Of a DNA stretch of 64,000 nt, positions 8,653 to 16,989 are shown piece by piece. Location of the stretch: contig JASFYX010000031.1 of assembly GCA_045046885.1 (NCBI GenBank), positions 1 to 64,000 on the forward strand, written 5' to 3'. Source of the DNA: CG1-02-35-72 sp045046885. Its GTDB lineage: Bacteria; Bacteroidota; Bacteroidia; Flavobacteriales; Flavobacteriaceae. The notes beneath the pieces were generated by a model, which worked only from the letters and a program-made list of their open reading frames with translations, was not told where the DNA came from and made no database searches. Each line of letters begins with the position of its first letter. Position 1 is the first letter of the stretch. Made by a program: the position numbers and the translations under genes.

Positions 8653-8690
8653 CCCTATAAATTTACACTTTTTTAATGTAATTTATAGGG
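8653..8690 (-). terminator. hairpin with T-rich tail between hyaD and hypF
   Basis: Arms CCCTATAAATTTACA (8653-8667) and TGTAATTTATAGGG (8677-8690) pair with one bulged base around a nine-base loop. On the minus strand the stem is followed by TTATTTTTT. It resembles an intrinsic terminator or an mRNA 3' stabiliser placed inside the hydrogenase operon. Confidence 0.6.
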
Positions 8691-8719
8691 GTAATTTCAA
8701 CAATTAAGTTTGGTTGATA

Positions 8720-9256
8720 CTAGTTTTTAATTGTTATTGTGTTTAATATTTCTAAAATTTTATTTGTTGCGTTTTGCAAACTATTTTCAACTTCTTTTGT
8801 CAAGTTTATGGTCATTGGAATCATTTCAGTTATGGTGATGGTTAAAAGAATAATTTTTGGCAGTTGGTTTTGGAATTCCAATGCTTCAATCATGTCTTTT
8901 AAACCTACATCGTGAGCGCTTAATACCGTTGGAAAATCGGCTGCAAATTTTGGGTACAATACATTTATTGTTCCCGCTGCTTTATTATCCATAGTGGCAT
9001 CTACAAAAATAACTAAAGGATATTGCGATAAAATGGGCATCAAATCAAAACTACCGGTTCCACCATCCATAATATCGACATTATCAGGTAATTTAATTTT
9101 GCTTAGGGCGTGAATGGTATGAACGCCCACACCTTCGTCTCCCATTAAATAATTACCAATACCGAGTATTAAAATGCGATCCTTTTTGTCGCTATCTAAA
9201 TCGTCGTTGGTTTGATAGAATAACTTTTGCAACTCGATAACATCATCTGAAATCAT
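8720..9256 (-). CDS. hyaD: hydrogenase maturation endopeptidase (HyaD/HupD type)
   Basis: This 178-residue protease removes the C-terminal extension of the large subunit after nickel insertion. It contains LGIGNYLMGDEGVGV and the three metal-binding residues of the HybD family: Glu41 (GDEG), Asp86 (VDAT) and His115 (SAHDVGL), at spacings close to HybD. About 25 residues precede the usual N-terminus; I see no later Met that would give a shorter start. It begins six bases after the cytochrome gene. Its substrate is expected to be the large subunit, which retains a cleavable tail. Confidence 0.93.
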   Translation of the reverse strand: MISDDVIELQKLFYQTNDDLDSDKKDRILILGIGNYLMGDEGVGVHTIHALSKIKLPDNVDIMDGGTGSFDLMPILSQYPLVIFVDATMDNKAAGTINVLYPKFAADFPTVLSAHDVGLKDMIEALEFQNQLPKIILLTITITEMIPMTINLTKEVENSLQNATNKILEILNTITIKN

Positions 9257-9262
9257 ATAAAT

Positions 9263-10033
9263 CTATTTCTTCTTTTTAGGTTTTTTATCCTTTTTCTTCC
9301 AAGTTATTTTTTCTGCTTTGGCAATTATTTCAGATTCGTCTTCTTTCAACCTTTCAGAACGGACAAATTTAAAACCACTTATCATAGCAGATGCTTCGCC
9401 ACGTGCTTCTACATAATCATGGAATATAACTAAATAAACATGGATAACAACAAAAGCCATAAATAACCAAGTGAGAATGTGATGGATATAACGTGTGGTT
9501 ATATCGCCACCAAACATGGTTGAAACCCATTTAAACATGTGTGGTAGAAACCAGCTAGAAGAATCTGCAATTAAGGCCAAGCCCGTCATGACTTGTAAAA
9601 TAAAAAATAAGGCCATTATAAAATAAGAAAAAGCGGCTAAATAATTATGCCCAATACTAATATTGTATAACTTATTTTCTTTATCCTTCATCAAAAAAAT
9701 ATCAACTTTTAAGACATGAAGAATATTATGAATTCCCTTTTTAGTGTATGGAATAAAATTACGCCAATTTGCAAATTGATTTCCTACAAAAGACCAATAA
9801 ACTCTAAAAATCACATTTGCAATTAATATATAGGCTGTGATAAAATGTATTGCTCTAACATAGCCAAACCAATAGGAATTAGTTGCTTCTACGTTGGCAT
9901 TAATAGCTGGCGGATTTGCAATAATAAATCCCGTAATTACTAAAATGGTGATAGATAGTGCTGTAATCCAATGAAAAAAGCGAACAGGCATTTCCCATAC
10001 ATAAATTCTTTTATAATTAAATGTTGTTGCCAT
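9263..10033 (-). CDS. hyaC: Ni/Fe-hydrogenase b-type cytochrome subunit
   Basis: The 256-residue membrane protein anchors the hydrogenase and passes electrons from the small subunit to the quinone pool. Four hydrophobic segments are visible, starting near FFHWITALSITILVITG, HFITAYILIANVIFRVYW, FSYFIMALFFILQVMTG and HHILTWLFMAFVVIHVYLV. Their His residues are the expected haem ligands. YVWEMPVRFFHW is typical of HyaC/HupC. The C-terminus is a cytoplasmic Lys-rich tail ending in several lysines. It lies 18 bases after the large-subunit gene. Confidence 0.95.
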   Translation of the reverse strand: MATTFNYKRIYVWEMPVRFFHWITALSITILVITGFIIANPPAINANVEATNSYWFGYVRAIHFITAYILIANVIFRVYWSFVGNQFANWRNFIPYTKKGIHNILHVLKVDIFLMKDKENKLYNISIGHNYLAAFSYFIMALFFILQVMTGLALIADSSSWFLPHMFKWVSTMFGGDITTRYIHHILTWLFMAFVVIHVYLVIFHDYVEARGEASAMISGFKFVRSERLKEDESEIIAKAEKITWKKKDKKPKKKK

Positions 10034-10051
10034 AACTTATAATTTTAGGTT

Positions 10052-11788
10052 TTAAATATTACAAGATCCACCAATTTGAACCTGGCTAATATGTTTACCA
10101 TGAGCATCATATAAGTGTACAGCACAAGCCAAGCAAGGATCAAACGAGTGTATGGTTCGTAAAATTTCAACCGGATTATTTGGATCTGCAATAGGTGTTC
10201 CCAATAAGGCAGACTCATAAGCTGAACGTTGCCCTTTAGGATCGCGTGGTGACGCATTCCAAGTAGTCGGTACAACCATTTGGTAGTTTGCTGTCTTCTT
10301 GTCTTTAATTACAATCCAATGGGCTAAACCACCACGAGGTGCTTCAAAATAACCAACTCCTTTGGCTTCTTTTGGCCAAGTTGAAGGATCCCATTTTTCC
10401 ATATTTGCCATACGGGTATCACCATTTTTAATATTGGCAATTAACATGTCGTAAAACTCTAGACCCCAATCGGCTAATAATTTAGTTTCTAAACCCCTGG
10501 CAGCTGTTCTTCCCAAAGTTGAGAATAAGGCTGTAACGGGAACATTAAGTTTTTTTAAGGCGTAATTTACTACATTTTTATACTCATCTATACCAGAAGC
10601 ATAACCAATTAACATTCTAGATAATGGGCCAACTTCCATAGGTTTTCCTTTCCATCTTGGCGTTTTTAAGAAACTATATTCTTTATCAACATCTAAATGT
10701 TTAAAAGGTGGTTTTGGACCTGTATAATTAATATTTGTTTCACCGTCATAAGGATGTAGACCTTTGTCTTTACCACCTGTATAATCATACCAAGATTTAT
10801 TTACAAACTCTTGAATTTCGTTTGTATTTTCTAAATCAATTGGATGAATTTTACTGAGGTCGCCATTTAAAATAACACCTTCTGGCCATTTATAACTGGC
10901 TTTATTTCTGATGTTATCTGTTGGTAAACCACCATATGATAAATAGTTATTAAATTTAGAATCGCCTATAGCACCCCAGTCTTTATAGAAGGAAGCGATG
11001 GCCAACAAATCGGGTATATAAACTTCGTTTACAAATTTATGGGCATCTTTTAATAATTGTCCTATATAGGCTAAGCGTTCCATATTTAAACCACCAGCAC
11101 CAGCAACGTTAATAGGGCTAGACATGCCACCTACTAAGAAATGTGGATGTGGATTTTTACCCCCTAAAATAGTATGGACTTTTACAATTTCTTTTTGCCA
11201 TTCAAGTGCTTCTAAGTAATGCGCTACAGCTAATAAATTAACCTCGGGAGGTAATTTCATTGCTTTATGACCCCAATAGCCTTTGGCAAAAATGCCTAAT
11301 TGACCACTTTCTATGAATTTTTTGATGCGATTTTTAACATCAGAAAAATAACCTGGAGAGCTGTTAGGCCATTTTGAAATACTTTGAGCCAACGCTGAAG
11401 TCTTTTTAGGATCTGCACTTAATACTTTTGTAACATCTACCCAGTCTAAAGCGTGTAAATGATAAAAATGTACCACATGGTCTTGCATAGCATGCGCTAC
11501 AGATATAATGTTTCTTGCTATTTCTGCATTTGGAGGTATGACTATGTCTAGGGCGTTTTCTACCGCTCTAACGGAAGCAATGGCGTGTACAGTTGTACAA
11601 ACGCCACAAGTTCGTTGAACAAAAGCCCAAACATCTCTTGGGTCTCGACCTTGAACAATTTTTTCCATTCCTCTAACCATGGTTGAGGATGTGTAGGCAT
11701 CTACTACTTTGCCGTTTTTTATTTCGGCTTCAACGCGTAAATGTCCTTCAATTCTAGTGATGGGATCTATTACAATTCTATTTGCCAT
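10052..11788 (-). CDS. hyaB: [NiFe]-hydrogenase large subunit
   Basis: The catalytic subunit holding the NiFe(CN)2CO centre has 578 residues. The N-terminal nickel motif is RTCGVCTTVHA with Cys61 and Cys64; the C-terminal motif is DPCLACAVH with Cys552, Cys555 and His558. A 20-residue extension follows His558 and is the predicted substrate of the adjacent protease. RIEGHLRVE near the start and the conserved middle (GGKNPHPH, VGGMSSPIN) place it with membrane-bound uptake (group 1) enzymes. Exact subgroup needs phylogeny. It is 11 bases downstream of the small-subunit gene. Confidence 0.97.
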   Translation of the reverse strand: MANRIVIDPITRIEGHLRVEAEIKNGKVVDAYTSSTMVRGMEKIVQGRDPRDVWAFVQRTCGVCTTVHAIASVRAVENALDIVIPPNAEIARNIISVAHAMQDHVVHFYHLHALDWVDVTKVLSADPKKTSALAQSISKWPNSSPGYFSDVKNRIKKFIESGQLGIFAKGYWGHKAMKLPPEVNLLAVAHYLEALEWQKEIVKVHTILGGKNPHPHFLVGGMSSPINVAGAGGLNMERLAYIGQLLKDAHKFVNEVYIPDLLAIASFYKDWGAIGDSKFNNYLSYGGLPTDNIRNKASYKWPEGVILNGDLSKIHPIDLENTNEIQEFVNKSWYDYTGGKDKGLHPYDGETNINYTGPKPPFKHLDVDKEYSFLKTPRWKGKPMEVGPLSRMLIGYASGIDEYKNVVNYALKKLNVPVTALFSTLGRTAARGLETKLLADWGLEFYDMLIANIKNGDTRMANMEKWDPSTWPKEAKGVGYFEAPRGGLAHWIVIKDKKTANYQMVVPTTWNASPRDPKGQRSAYESALLGTPIADPNNPVEILRTIHSFDPCLACAVHLYDAHGKHISQVQIGGSCNI

Positions 11789-11799
11789 GATAAGTTTTT

Positions 11800-12927
11800 T
11801 TAAGCTTTAATATTTTGTTCGTTTTTTTCTCCGCGTTCTGTCGACTCACGAATTTCTTTTTTCTTAGCAAAATTGGTCGCTATTGAATGCACAGCAGCAG
11901 CACCAATGGCAGCACCAACTACTATTTTGCCGACAGTATCTGCCGTGGCTTCTATACCCATACCAGGTACATTTTCTAATCTTTCTGTAAACGGACTATT
12001 ATCCCAGAAATTATTTTCGCTACAGCCAATACAAGGATAGCCTGATTTTATTGGGAAACTCACGCCGTTATTCCAACCCATTGTACCACAAGCATTGTAA
12101 GTAACAGGGCCTCTACAACCTAATTTATAGAGACAGTAGCCATCTTTAGATTCTTGGCTGTCAAAACTTTCTGCGAATAATCCTGCGTCAAAATTGGGTC
12201 TTCTATAACAAGAGTCGTGTACGCGTTTGCCATAAAATTGTTTGGGTCTGCCCATTGAATCTAATTCAGGTAATCTTCCAAAAGTTGCATAGTACATCAC
12301 AACACCTGTCATAACTTCGCCAATAGGCGGACAACCGGGAACACGTATAATAGGTTTGTTTTTAATAATTTCGTCAACAGGTACAGAACCTGTAGGATTT
12401 GGATAAGCTGCTTGTACACCACCCCAAGATGAGCAACTGCCAAAAGTAAGTATGGCAGCAGCACCAGCTGCAGATTCTTTTAAAATATCAACAGCAGTTC
12501 TACCGGCAATTGTACAATATACACCATTGTCTTTTGTTGGGATACCTCCCTCTACTACTAATATGTATTTTCCATAATTCTCTTTCATAGAATCTTGTTT
12601 GGCTTCTTCGGCATTATGACCCGAAGCGGCCATTAAAGTATCTGTGTAGTCTAAAGAAATATTATCAAAAATTAAATCGGCAACTAAAGGATGGTCAGAA
12701 CGAATAAATGATTCTGAGCAACCTGTACATTCTTGAAAATGTTCCCAAATAACGGGAATACGTTTTTTGGTTTCCATCGCTTTTACAATTTGACCTACCA
12801 TAGAATGTTCTAGCCCCATAAAAGCAGCCATATAGGTAGTGAATTTCATGAAATCTCTGCGAGAATAGCCTTTTTTTATGATACTTTCATAATAGGTATC
12901 TTGCTTGGTTTTTTGCTGTGTTCCCAT
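11800..12927 (-). CDS. hyaA: [NiFe]-hydrogenase small subunit, Tat-exported, standard proximal cluster
   Basis: The 375-residue precursor has a Tat signal (SRRDFMK, residues 22-28) and a C-terminal membrane anchor at about 331-353. Iron-sulfur ligands are all present: proximal Cys67, Cys70, Cys165, Cys199; distal His237, Cys240, Cys265, Cys271; medial Cys280, Cys299, Cys302 with Pro292, as expected for a [3Fe-4S] centre. The two extra cysteines that give oxygen tolerance in HyaA/HoxK-type enzymes are absent: Gly69 in CTGC and Gly170 in WGGVQAA. I infer an ordinary [4Fe-4S] proximal cluster and oxygen sensitivity. It is the first gene of the structural operon. Confidence 0.97.
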   Translation of the reverse strand: MGTQQKTKQDTYYESIIKKGYSRRDFMKFTTYMAAFMGLEHSMVGQIVKAMETKKRIPVIWEHFQECTGCSESFIRSDHPLVADLIFDNISLDYTDTLMAASGHNAEEAKQDSMKENYGKYILVVEGGIPTKDNGVYCTIAGRTAVDILKESAAGAAAILTFGSCSSWGGVQAAYPNPTGSVPVDEIIKNKPIIRVPGCPPIGEVMTGVVMYYATFGRLPELDSMGRPKQFYGKRVHDSCYRRPNFDAGLFAESFDSQESKDGYCLYKLGCRGPVTYNACGTMGWNNGVSFPIKSGYPCIGCSENNFWDNSPFTERLENVPGMGIEATADTVGKIVVGAAIGAAAVHSIATNFAKKKEIRESTERGEKNEQNIKA

Positions 12928-12990
12928 ATATTTAAGTGATTATAGATTATTGTATTTTATTAATTATCAAAGAGTTATAATTCAATGACT

Positions 12991-12998
12991 CAAATTTA
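12991..12998 (-). promoter_or_regulatory. candidate -7 box for the hydrogenase structural operon
   Basis: Minus-strand TAAATTTG matches TAnnTTTG and lies 63 bases before the hyaA start codon. The nearest TTG (inside the palindrome at 13021-13034) is 26 bases upstream, longer than usual. A weak -33 region would fit an activator-dependent promoter. Confidence 0.5.
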
Positions 12999-13020
12999 AT
13001 ATTCATAGATGAAAATTTAT

Positions 13021-13034
13021 ATGACAAATGTCAT
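13021..13034. promoter_or_regulatory. perfect palindrome, candidate Crp/Fnr-family operator
   Basis: ATGAC-AAAT-GTCAT is a perfect inverted repeat with the 5-4-5 geometry of Crp/Fnr-superfamily sites. Its centre is about 41 bases upstream of the transcription start implied by the hyaA -7 box, the classical position for a class II activator. It lies in the 250-base divergent hyaA/hypA region. The bound protein is not identified. Confidence 0.5.
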
Positions 13035-13105
13035 CTTTTGGTATTTAGAATGATTTAAAATAAGCGTCAAAATCGTAGTGAAAACCTGATTTTCGAATAG
13101 TTTTG

Positions 13106-13133
13106 TTGATAAATAGTTAGACATTTAATTTTG
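13106..13133 (+). promoter_or_regulatory. promoter of hypABC
   Basis: TTG (13106-13108), a 17-base spacer and TAATTTTG (13126-13133) form a vegetative-type promoter 44 bases before the hypA ATG. A second TAnnTTTG (TAACTTTG, 13149-13156) lies closer to the gene, so the exact start is uncertain. Confidence 0.55.
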
Positions 13134-13177
13134 TAATTAATAAATTCGTAACTTTGATAGCAACTTATTTTAACACC

Positions 13178-13519
13178 ATGCACGAACTTTCTATTGCTCT
13201 AGGTATTGTGAAAATTGCCGAAAAAGAAGTTGAAAAAGCAGCCGTAAATAAAGTGACAAAAATTGAGCTTCAAATAGGAATTTTAAGTGGTGTTGAAATA
13301 GCATCTTTAAATTTTGTTTGGCAAGCAGCAGTAAAAGATACAGTGCTTGAAAATGCCGTGAAAGATATTGAAATAATAGCGGGCAAAGGAAAATGTGCTG
13401 ATTGTGAAACGGAGTTTGAAATGAAAAATATTTTTGATTCTTGTCCCAATTGCCAGAGTAATTTAAAAGGCATTATAAAAGGGAAGGAATTAAGAGTAAA
13501 AGCAATAGAAGTCATTTAA
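13178..13519 (+). CDS. hypA: hydrogenase nickel incorporation protein HypA
   Basis: I chose the ATG at 13178 because HypA requires MHE at its N-terminus: the amino group and His2 bind nickel. An upstream in-frame TTG would bury this site. The resulting 113-residue protein matches the family (about 113-116). The zinc site is Cys73, Cys76, Cys89 and Cys92, in two CxxC pairs. With HypB it delivers nickel to the large subunit. It opens the divergent hypABC unit, with hypB 12 bases downstream. Confidence 0.96.
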   Translation: MHELSIALGIVKIAEKEVEKAAVNKVTKIELQIGILSGVEIASLNFVWQAAVKDTVLENAVKDIEIIAGKGKCADCETEFEMKNIFDSCPNCQSNLKGIIKGKELRVKAIEVI

Positions 13520-13531
13520 AAGTATATAATT

Positions 13532-14335
13532 ATGTGTGGAACTTGCGGTTGCGGTACCGATGATAACGGCCCCGTAATATTAAAACCAGGAGAAAAACAA
13601 CATGGGCATGCTCATGATGACCATCATCACGGTGAACATACACATTCTCATAACCACAGTCATGAACACACGCATGACCATCAGCATAAAGTGTTAGAAA
13701 TAGAACAAGATATTTTGCAAAACAACCAATTGTTGGCGGCAAGAAATAGAGGTTATTTTGAAGCTAAAAATATTTTTGCTTTGAATTTGGTGAGTTCTCC
13801 CGGATCGGGTAAAACAAGTTTACTAGAAAAAACCTTGGCGGATTTAAAAGACACCATTCCGTTTTATGTTATAGAAGGCGACCAACAAACACTAAATGAC
13901 GCTAACAGAATTGACAGTTTAAATATTCCTGTTGTTCAAATAAATACAGGCAAAGGTTGTCATCTAGAAAGTGATATGGTTTACAATGCCGTTAAAAAAC
14001 TAGAACCGAAAGACAATTCGGTTTTAATGATAGAGAACGTCGGTAATTTGGTATGTCCTTCTATGTTCGATTTGGGCGAAAGCAAACGCGTGGTCATTAT
14101 CAGTACGACAGAAGGAGAAGATAAACCCATAAAATATCCCGATATGTTTCATACGGCAGATATTTGCATCATCAATAAAATAGACTTGTTGCCTTATGTT
14201 AATACAGATATGAATAAACTCAAAAATTATGCCCTTCAGGTTAACCCTGACTTAAAATTCTTTGAAGTTTCGGCTACAAAAGGCGATGGTATGACGGCTT
14301 GGTATGATTGGTTAAAATCTAATATTAAAAAGTAA
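13532..14335 (+). CDS. hypB: hydrogenase nickel incorporation GTPase HypB, His-rich
   Basis: This 267-residue SIMIBI GTPase inserts nickel together with HypA. The N-terminus has the high-affinity nickel motif with Cys2, Cys5 and Cys7. Residues 24-52 form a histidine-rich segment with 15 His, which suggests nickel storage as well as delivery. The G domain starts near residue 80 with Walker A SSPGSGKT (88-95); INKIDLL gives the base-recognition motif. It is followed by hypC after three bases. Confidence 0.97.
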   Translation: MCGTCGCGTDDNGPVILKPGEKQHGHAHDDHHHGEHTHSHNHSHEHTHDHQHKVLEIEQDILQNNQLLAARNRGYFEAKNIFALNLVSSPGSGKTSLLEKTLADLKDTIPFYVIEGDQQTLNDANRIDSLNIPVVQINTGKGCHLESDMVYNAVKKLEPKDNSVLMIENVGNLVCPSMFDLGESKRVVIISTTEGEDKPIKYPDMFHTADICIINKIDLLPYVNTDMNKLKNYALQVNPDLKFFEVSATKGDGMTAWYDWLKSNIKK

Positions 14336-14338
14336 ATT

Positions 14339-14599
14339 ATGTGTTTATCTATTCCCGGAAAATTAATCTCAATAGAGTCTGAACTCGACGAAACTTTTAG
14401 AACAGGCAAAGTGTCGTTTGACGGTATTATTAAAGTTGTGAGTTTAACTTTGGTCCCGGAAGCTCATGTGGGCGATTATGTTTTGGTACATGTAGGTGCT
14501 GCCATTTCTGTTGTGGATGAAGATGAAGCCAAAAAAACGTTTGATTTGCTAAAACAATTGGACGAACTAGAAGAATTAAAACCGCCCGAAAGTTTTTAA
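14339..14599 (+). CDS. hypC: hydrogenase maturation chaperone HypC
   Basis: An 86-residue protein starting MCLSIPGK, the HypC signature. Cys2 is the residue that binds the iron and later the large-subunit precursor, and His51 is the second conserved ligand. It carries the Fe(CN)2CO unit from HypD to the large subunit. It is the last gene of hypABC. Only one HypC/HybG-type chaperone occurs in this window, fitting a single hydrogenase. Confidence 0.96.
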   Translation: MCLSIPGKLISIESELDETFRTGKVSFDGIIKVVSLTLVPEAHVGDYVLVHVGAAISVVDEDEAKKTFDLLKQLDELEELKPPESF

Positions 14600-14666
14600 T
14601 TGAGCCTTCAAACCTTAGGTCGAACTCAGGTTTCTACACATAAAAGATAAGTGAAAATTTAGTTGA

Positions 14667-15644
14667 CTAGTTTTTTATCACTTTCCAATAAAGAATTTCT
14701 CGTGTTGTGATAGGTTGTAGTACCTTGCGATTTGTAGCGCGGTTACCTGTTTTAATCAAATCGAAAATATCTGAAATAATAGAACTGGTAGAGGCAAAAT
14801 AAGAATGTCCTAAAAAGCTTGTATCTACACCCGAAGCATCAATGGTTTCTATACCTTTTACCAGCACAACGCCTTGACCAGAATCTCCAGCTCTAAAACT
14901 ACCGTGTACTTGTCTAGAGGCTTTTAAAGCCACGTCGTCTGAAGAAACATAAAGTGTTATGGGTTTGTGAGTTCTGGCTACCATTTGCGGTGCTATGTCG
15001 CGTTTAAAAACATCGGCATCTATGTCAGGAGCGGCTAATATTATTTCTTTTATTTTTTTACTCAGTTCGGGTTTTTCGGTCATTAATGAGACCAAGGCTT
15101 TTGTCAATCCTCTATTGCCCATACTATGTGCCACCAGATAAATATCATCGGCTTTGGTTCGTGTTAAATAGTCTGCTAAAAAATTTTTGATATTGGTTTC
15201 TGACCAAGCAATATTCGCTTCATCAACCGTGTAATCGGCTGTAATGCCACGTGAAGGCCACGAGTAAAAAACGGCTTCGCCATCAAAGAGTAAATCATAT
15301 GATATTTGAGCTGTGCGTTTGGCGGCATCGGCAAAAGAAACATTATAACCGTGTACAAAGAGGAAAGAACTCTTTTTATCCGATTTCTGAATATTATTAG
15401 ATAACTTTTTAAAGAAATTATCTTTCTCTAATAAATTAATTGAATGAATAACAACATGTTTTTCAGGTTCTTCAGAAAATTCGAGACGCCATATTGACGG
15501 CCGTTCTATTTCACCAATTTTATGGTCGTGCGGAATACTAACCATACACACGCCGTATTGTAAAGTGCCTCTTTTACCGCCAAAACGATTGTTGAGTTCA
15601 GCGTTTTTTGTGTCGTTTCTGTCGGTTGCAAAATAGATAGGCAT
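14667..15644 (-). CDS. alpha/beta hydrolase, DUF900 type
   Basis: The 325-residue protein has an alpha/beta-hydrolase core. FVHGYNVSFADA is the oxyanion-hole loop and VAHSMGNRGL is the nucleophile elbow with the catalytic Ser. FYSWPSRG between them is typical of the DUF900 esterase/lipase-like family. No clear signal peptide is present. It begins with MPIYFATDRND, also typical of DUF900 proteins. It lies one base from the secreted-protein gene upstream (15646-16101), so the two probably form a unit. Its substrate is unknown. Confidence 0.88.
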   Translation of the reverse strand: MPIYFATDRNDTKNAELNNRFGGKRGTLQYGVCMVSIPHDHKIGEIERPSIWRLEFSEEPEKHVVIHSINLLEKDNFFKKLSNNIQKSDKKSSFLFVHGYNVSFADAAKRTAQISYDLLFDGEAVFYSWPSRGITADYTVDEANIAWSETNIKNFLADYLTRTKADDIYLVAHSMGNRGLTKALVSLMTEKPELSKKIKEIILAAPDIDADVFKRDIAPQMVARTHKPITLYVSSDDVALKASRQVHGSFRAGDSGQGVVLVKGIETIDASGVDTSFLGHSYFASTSSIISDIFDLIKTGNRATNRKVLQPITTREILYWKVIKN

Positions 15645-15645
15645 T

Positions 15646-16101
15646 TTAAAAATCGGGTTGTTTATCGTAGGTAGCGGGGTTTAAATCGCGTGTGGCTTTA
15701 GTGGCTTTTATACAATAAGAAAGGACTTGGTGTTTTTTAGCCCCATCTATCATTTCAGATTCAATTTCAAAAATCAGCGTGGTTGTTTTGTCAAAAGCTT
15801 TGTTGTTAACAAGCCAATTTTTAAGATTAAATTTTTTAAAATCATTAAGGCTAGAAAACTTTTGTGTAGCATTGTTAAGCGCAAGGGTGAGTGTGATAAC
15901 TGCATTATTTACGGCAAAACCAGGGCCTTTTACCAACTTTAAATTAATGCTAGAAAAACTATCGTTTTTGGTAAAACAACGTGTGGTTTGCTGTACTTTA
16001 TTGGTGTTAAATAAAGCATAAGTAATCTTACTTTCTTGGCTAAAAAGATTAGTACCTATTAGAAGAAGTGCTACTATTAAACTGTATTTTCTTAAAGCCA
16101 T
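15646..16101 (-). CDS. exported hypothetical protein
   Basis: I place the start at the ATG at 16101, giving 151 residues, because MALRKYSLIVALLLIGTNLF then forms a clean signal peptide; a longer frame to 16128 adds nine residues that would spoil it. The mature part contains repeated beta-like patches and two spaced Cys. No family is recognised. The stop abuts the start of the DUF900 hydrolase gene, which suggests co-expression and perhaps a shared envelope role. Confidence 0.75.
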   Translation of the reverse strand: MALRKYSLIVALLLIGTNLFSQESKITYALFNTNKVQQTTRCFTKNDSFSSINLKLVKGPGFAVNNAVITLTLALNNATQKFSSLNDFKKFNLKNWLVNNKAFDKTTTLIFEIESEMIDGAKKHQVLSYCIKATKATRDLNPATYDKQPDF

Positions 16102-16288
16102 AATGTCACAGAATTTAATAAGCAACAATTAAATGATTAATTGTTGCTAAGATAAATAAAAATAAAGAAGTAGTGGTTATTGCTAAATTGGGTTAGCCTT
16201 ATGATAAGAATTTTGTATTGAAATTAAACTAAAAAAGACTTGTTTTTTAACTCAGTTCTTTGTTGTGCTTTCGTTATTTCTTTCCATT

Positions 16289-16975
16289 TTATTTTTCTAC
16301 AATTATTTTATCAATTTCGGTTGTGGCTAACTTTAACTGGTTTAGATACCATTCCATTTGTACATAATGATGATATAAGTCATCAAGAAATTCAGTCAAT
16401 TGTTCAGGTTTCATTTCTCGGAAGTGTCCAGTTCTTCTCTCGTAGCTATATTTTTTACTTAAAAATGCCCATCTTTCGTCCAAAATTTGACCGTTATCAA
16501 TTAGTCTATCATAAGTTGAATTATATAATTTAATAATCTTTTGAATTAATTCTTTATTTCTGAAAATAGTAATTTGATTTCCTGAAATCGCTGATTCATA
16601 AGAGCCAGATATTGGATAGAATGTGCGTTGACTTTTAAAATAATTCTGAAATATGGAATCTAATGAATTTCTGTCATTATAATATAAATTCGGCAAGTCA
16701 CTATTTAAGGCTTTATAAGCCTCAATTCTTGGTTTTATTAGTTCTACTATCAGTTGAATAAAAGCTTTATCTTGTTTGAGGTCATTTTTCACACTCGTAA
16801 TGAATTCCTTTTCTGATATAGATTGTTTTCTATTTTCGTTCCAATTATTAATGCTTAATGCAATCAAAATTCCAATAACTACAAGTATAATTTCTCCAAT
16901 GGCATATTTCAAATACTTTCCAGTTTTATTTTTTTCCATAAGGTCGTAACGTATTTTTCGAAAGAATTTTATCAT
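16289..16975 (-). CDS. DUF6090 family membrane protein
   Basis: A 228-residue protein with the flavobacterial DUF6090 pattern: a basic start (MIKFFRKIRYDL), GKYLKYAIGEIILVVIGILI forming one membrane helix at about residues 20-43, then NNWNENRK and a long helical soluble domain. Function is unknown; the family is abundant in flavobacteria, often in several copies. No partner gene is evident: both neighbours are separated by more than 100 bases. Confidence 0.85.
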   Translation of the reverse strand: MIKFFRKIRYDLMEKNKTGKYLKYAIGEIILVVIGILIALSINNWNENRKQSISEKEFITSVKNDLKQDKAFIQLIVELIKPRIEAYKALNSDLPNLYYNDRNSLDSIFQNYFKSQRTFYPISGSYESAISGNQITIFRNKELIQKIIKLYNSTYDRLIDNGQILDERWAFLSKKYSYERRTGHFREMKPEQLTEFLDDLYHHYVQMEWYLNQLKLATTEIDKIIVEK

Positions 16976-16989
16976 CGGTTTGTATAAAA

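Noticed and set aside
11800..12927. Oxygen-tolerant (group 1d) hydrogenase
   Set aside because: Both supernumerary cysteine positions are Gly and the associated accessory genes are missing.
13154..13177. Upstream TTG start extending hypA by eight residues
   Set aside because: It would bury the essential N-terminal MHE nickel site.
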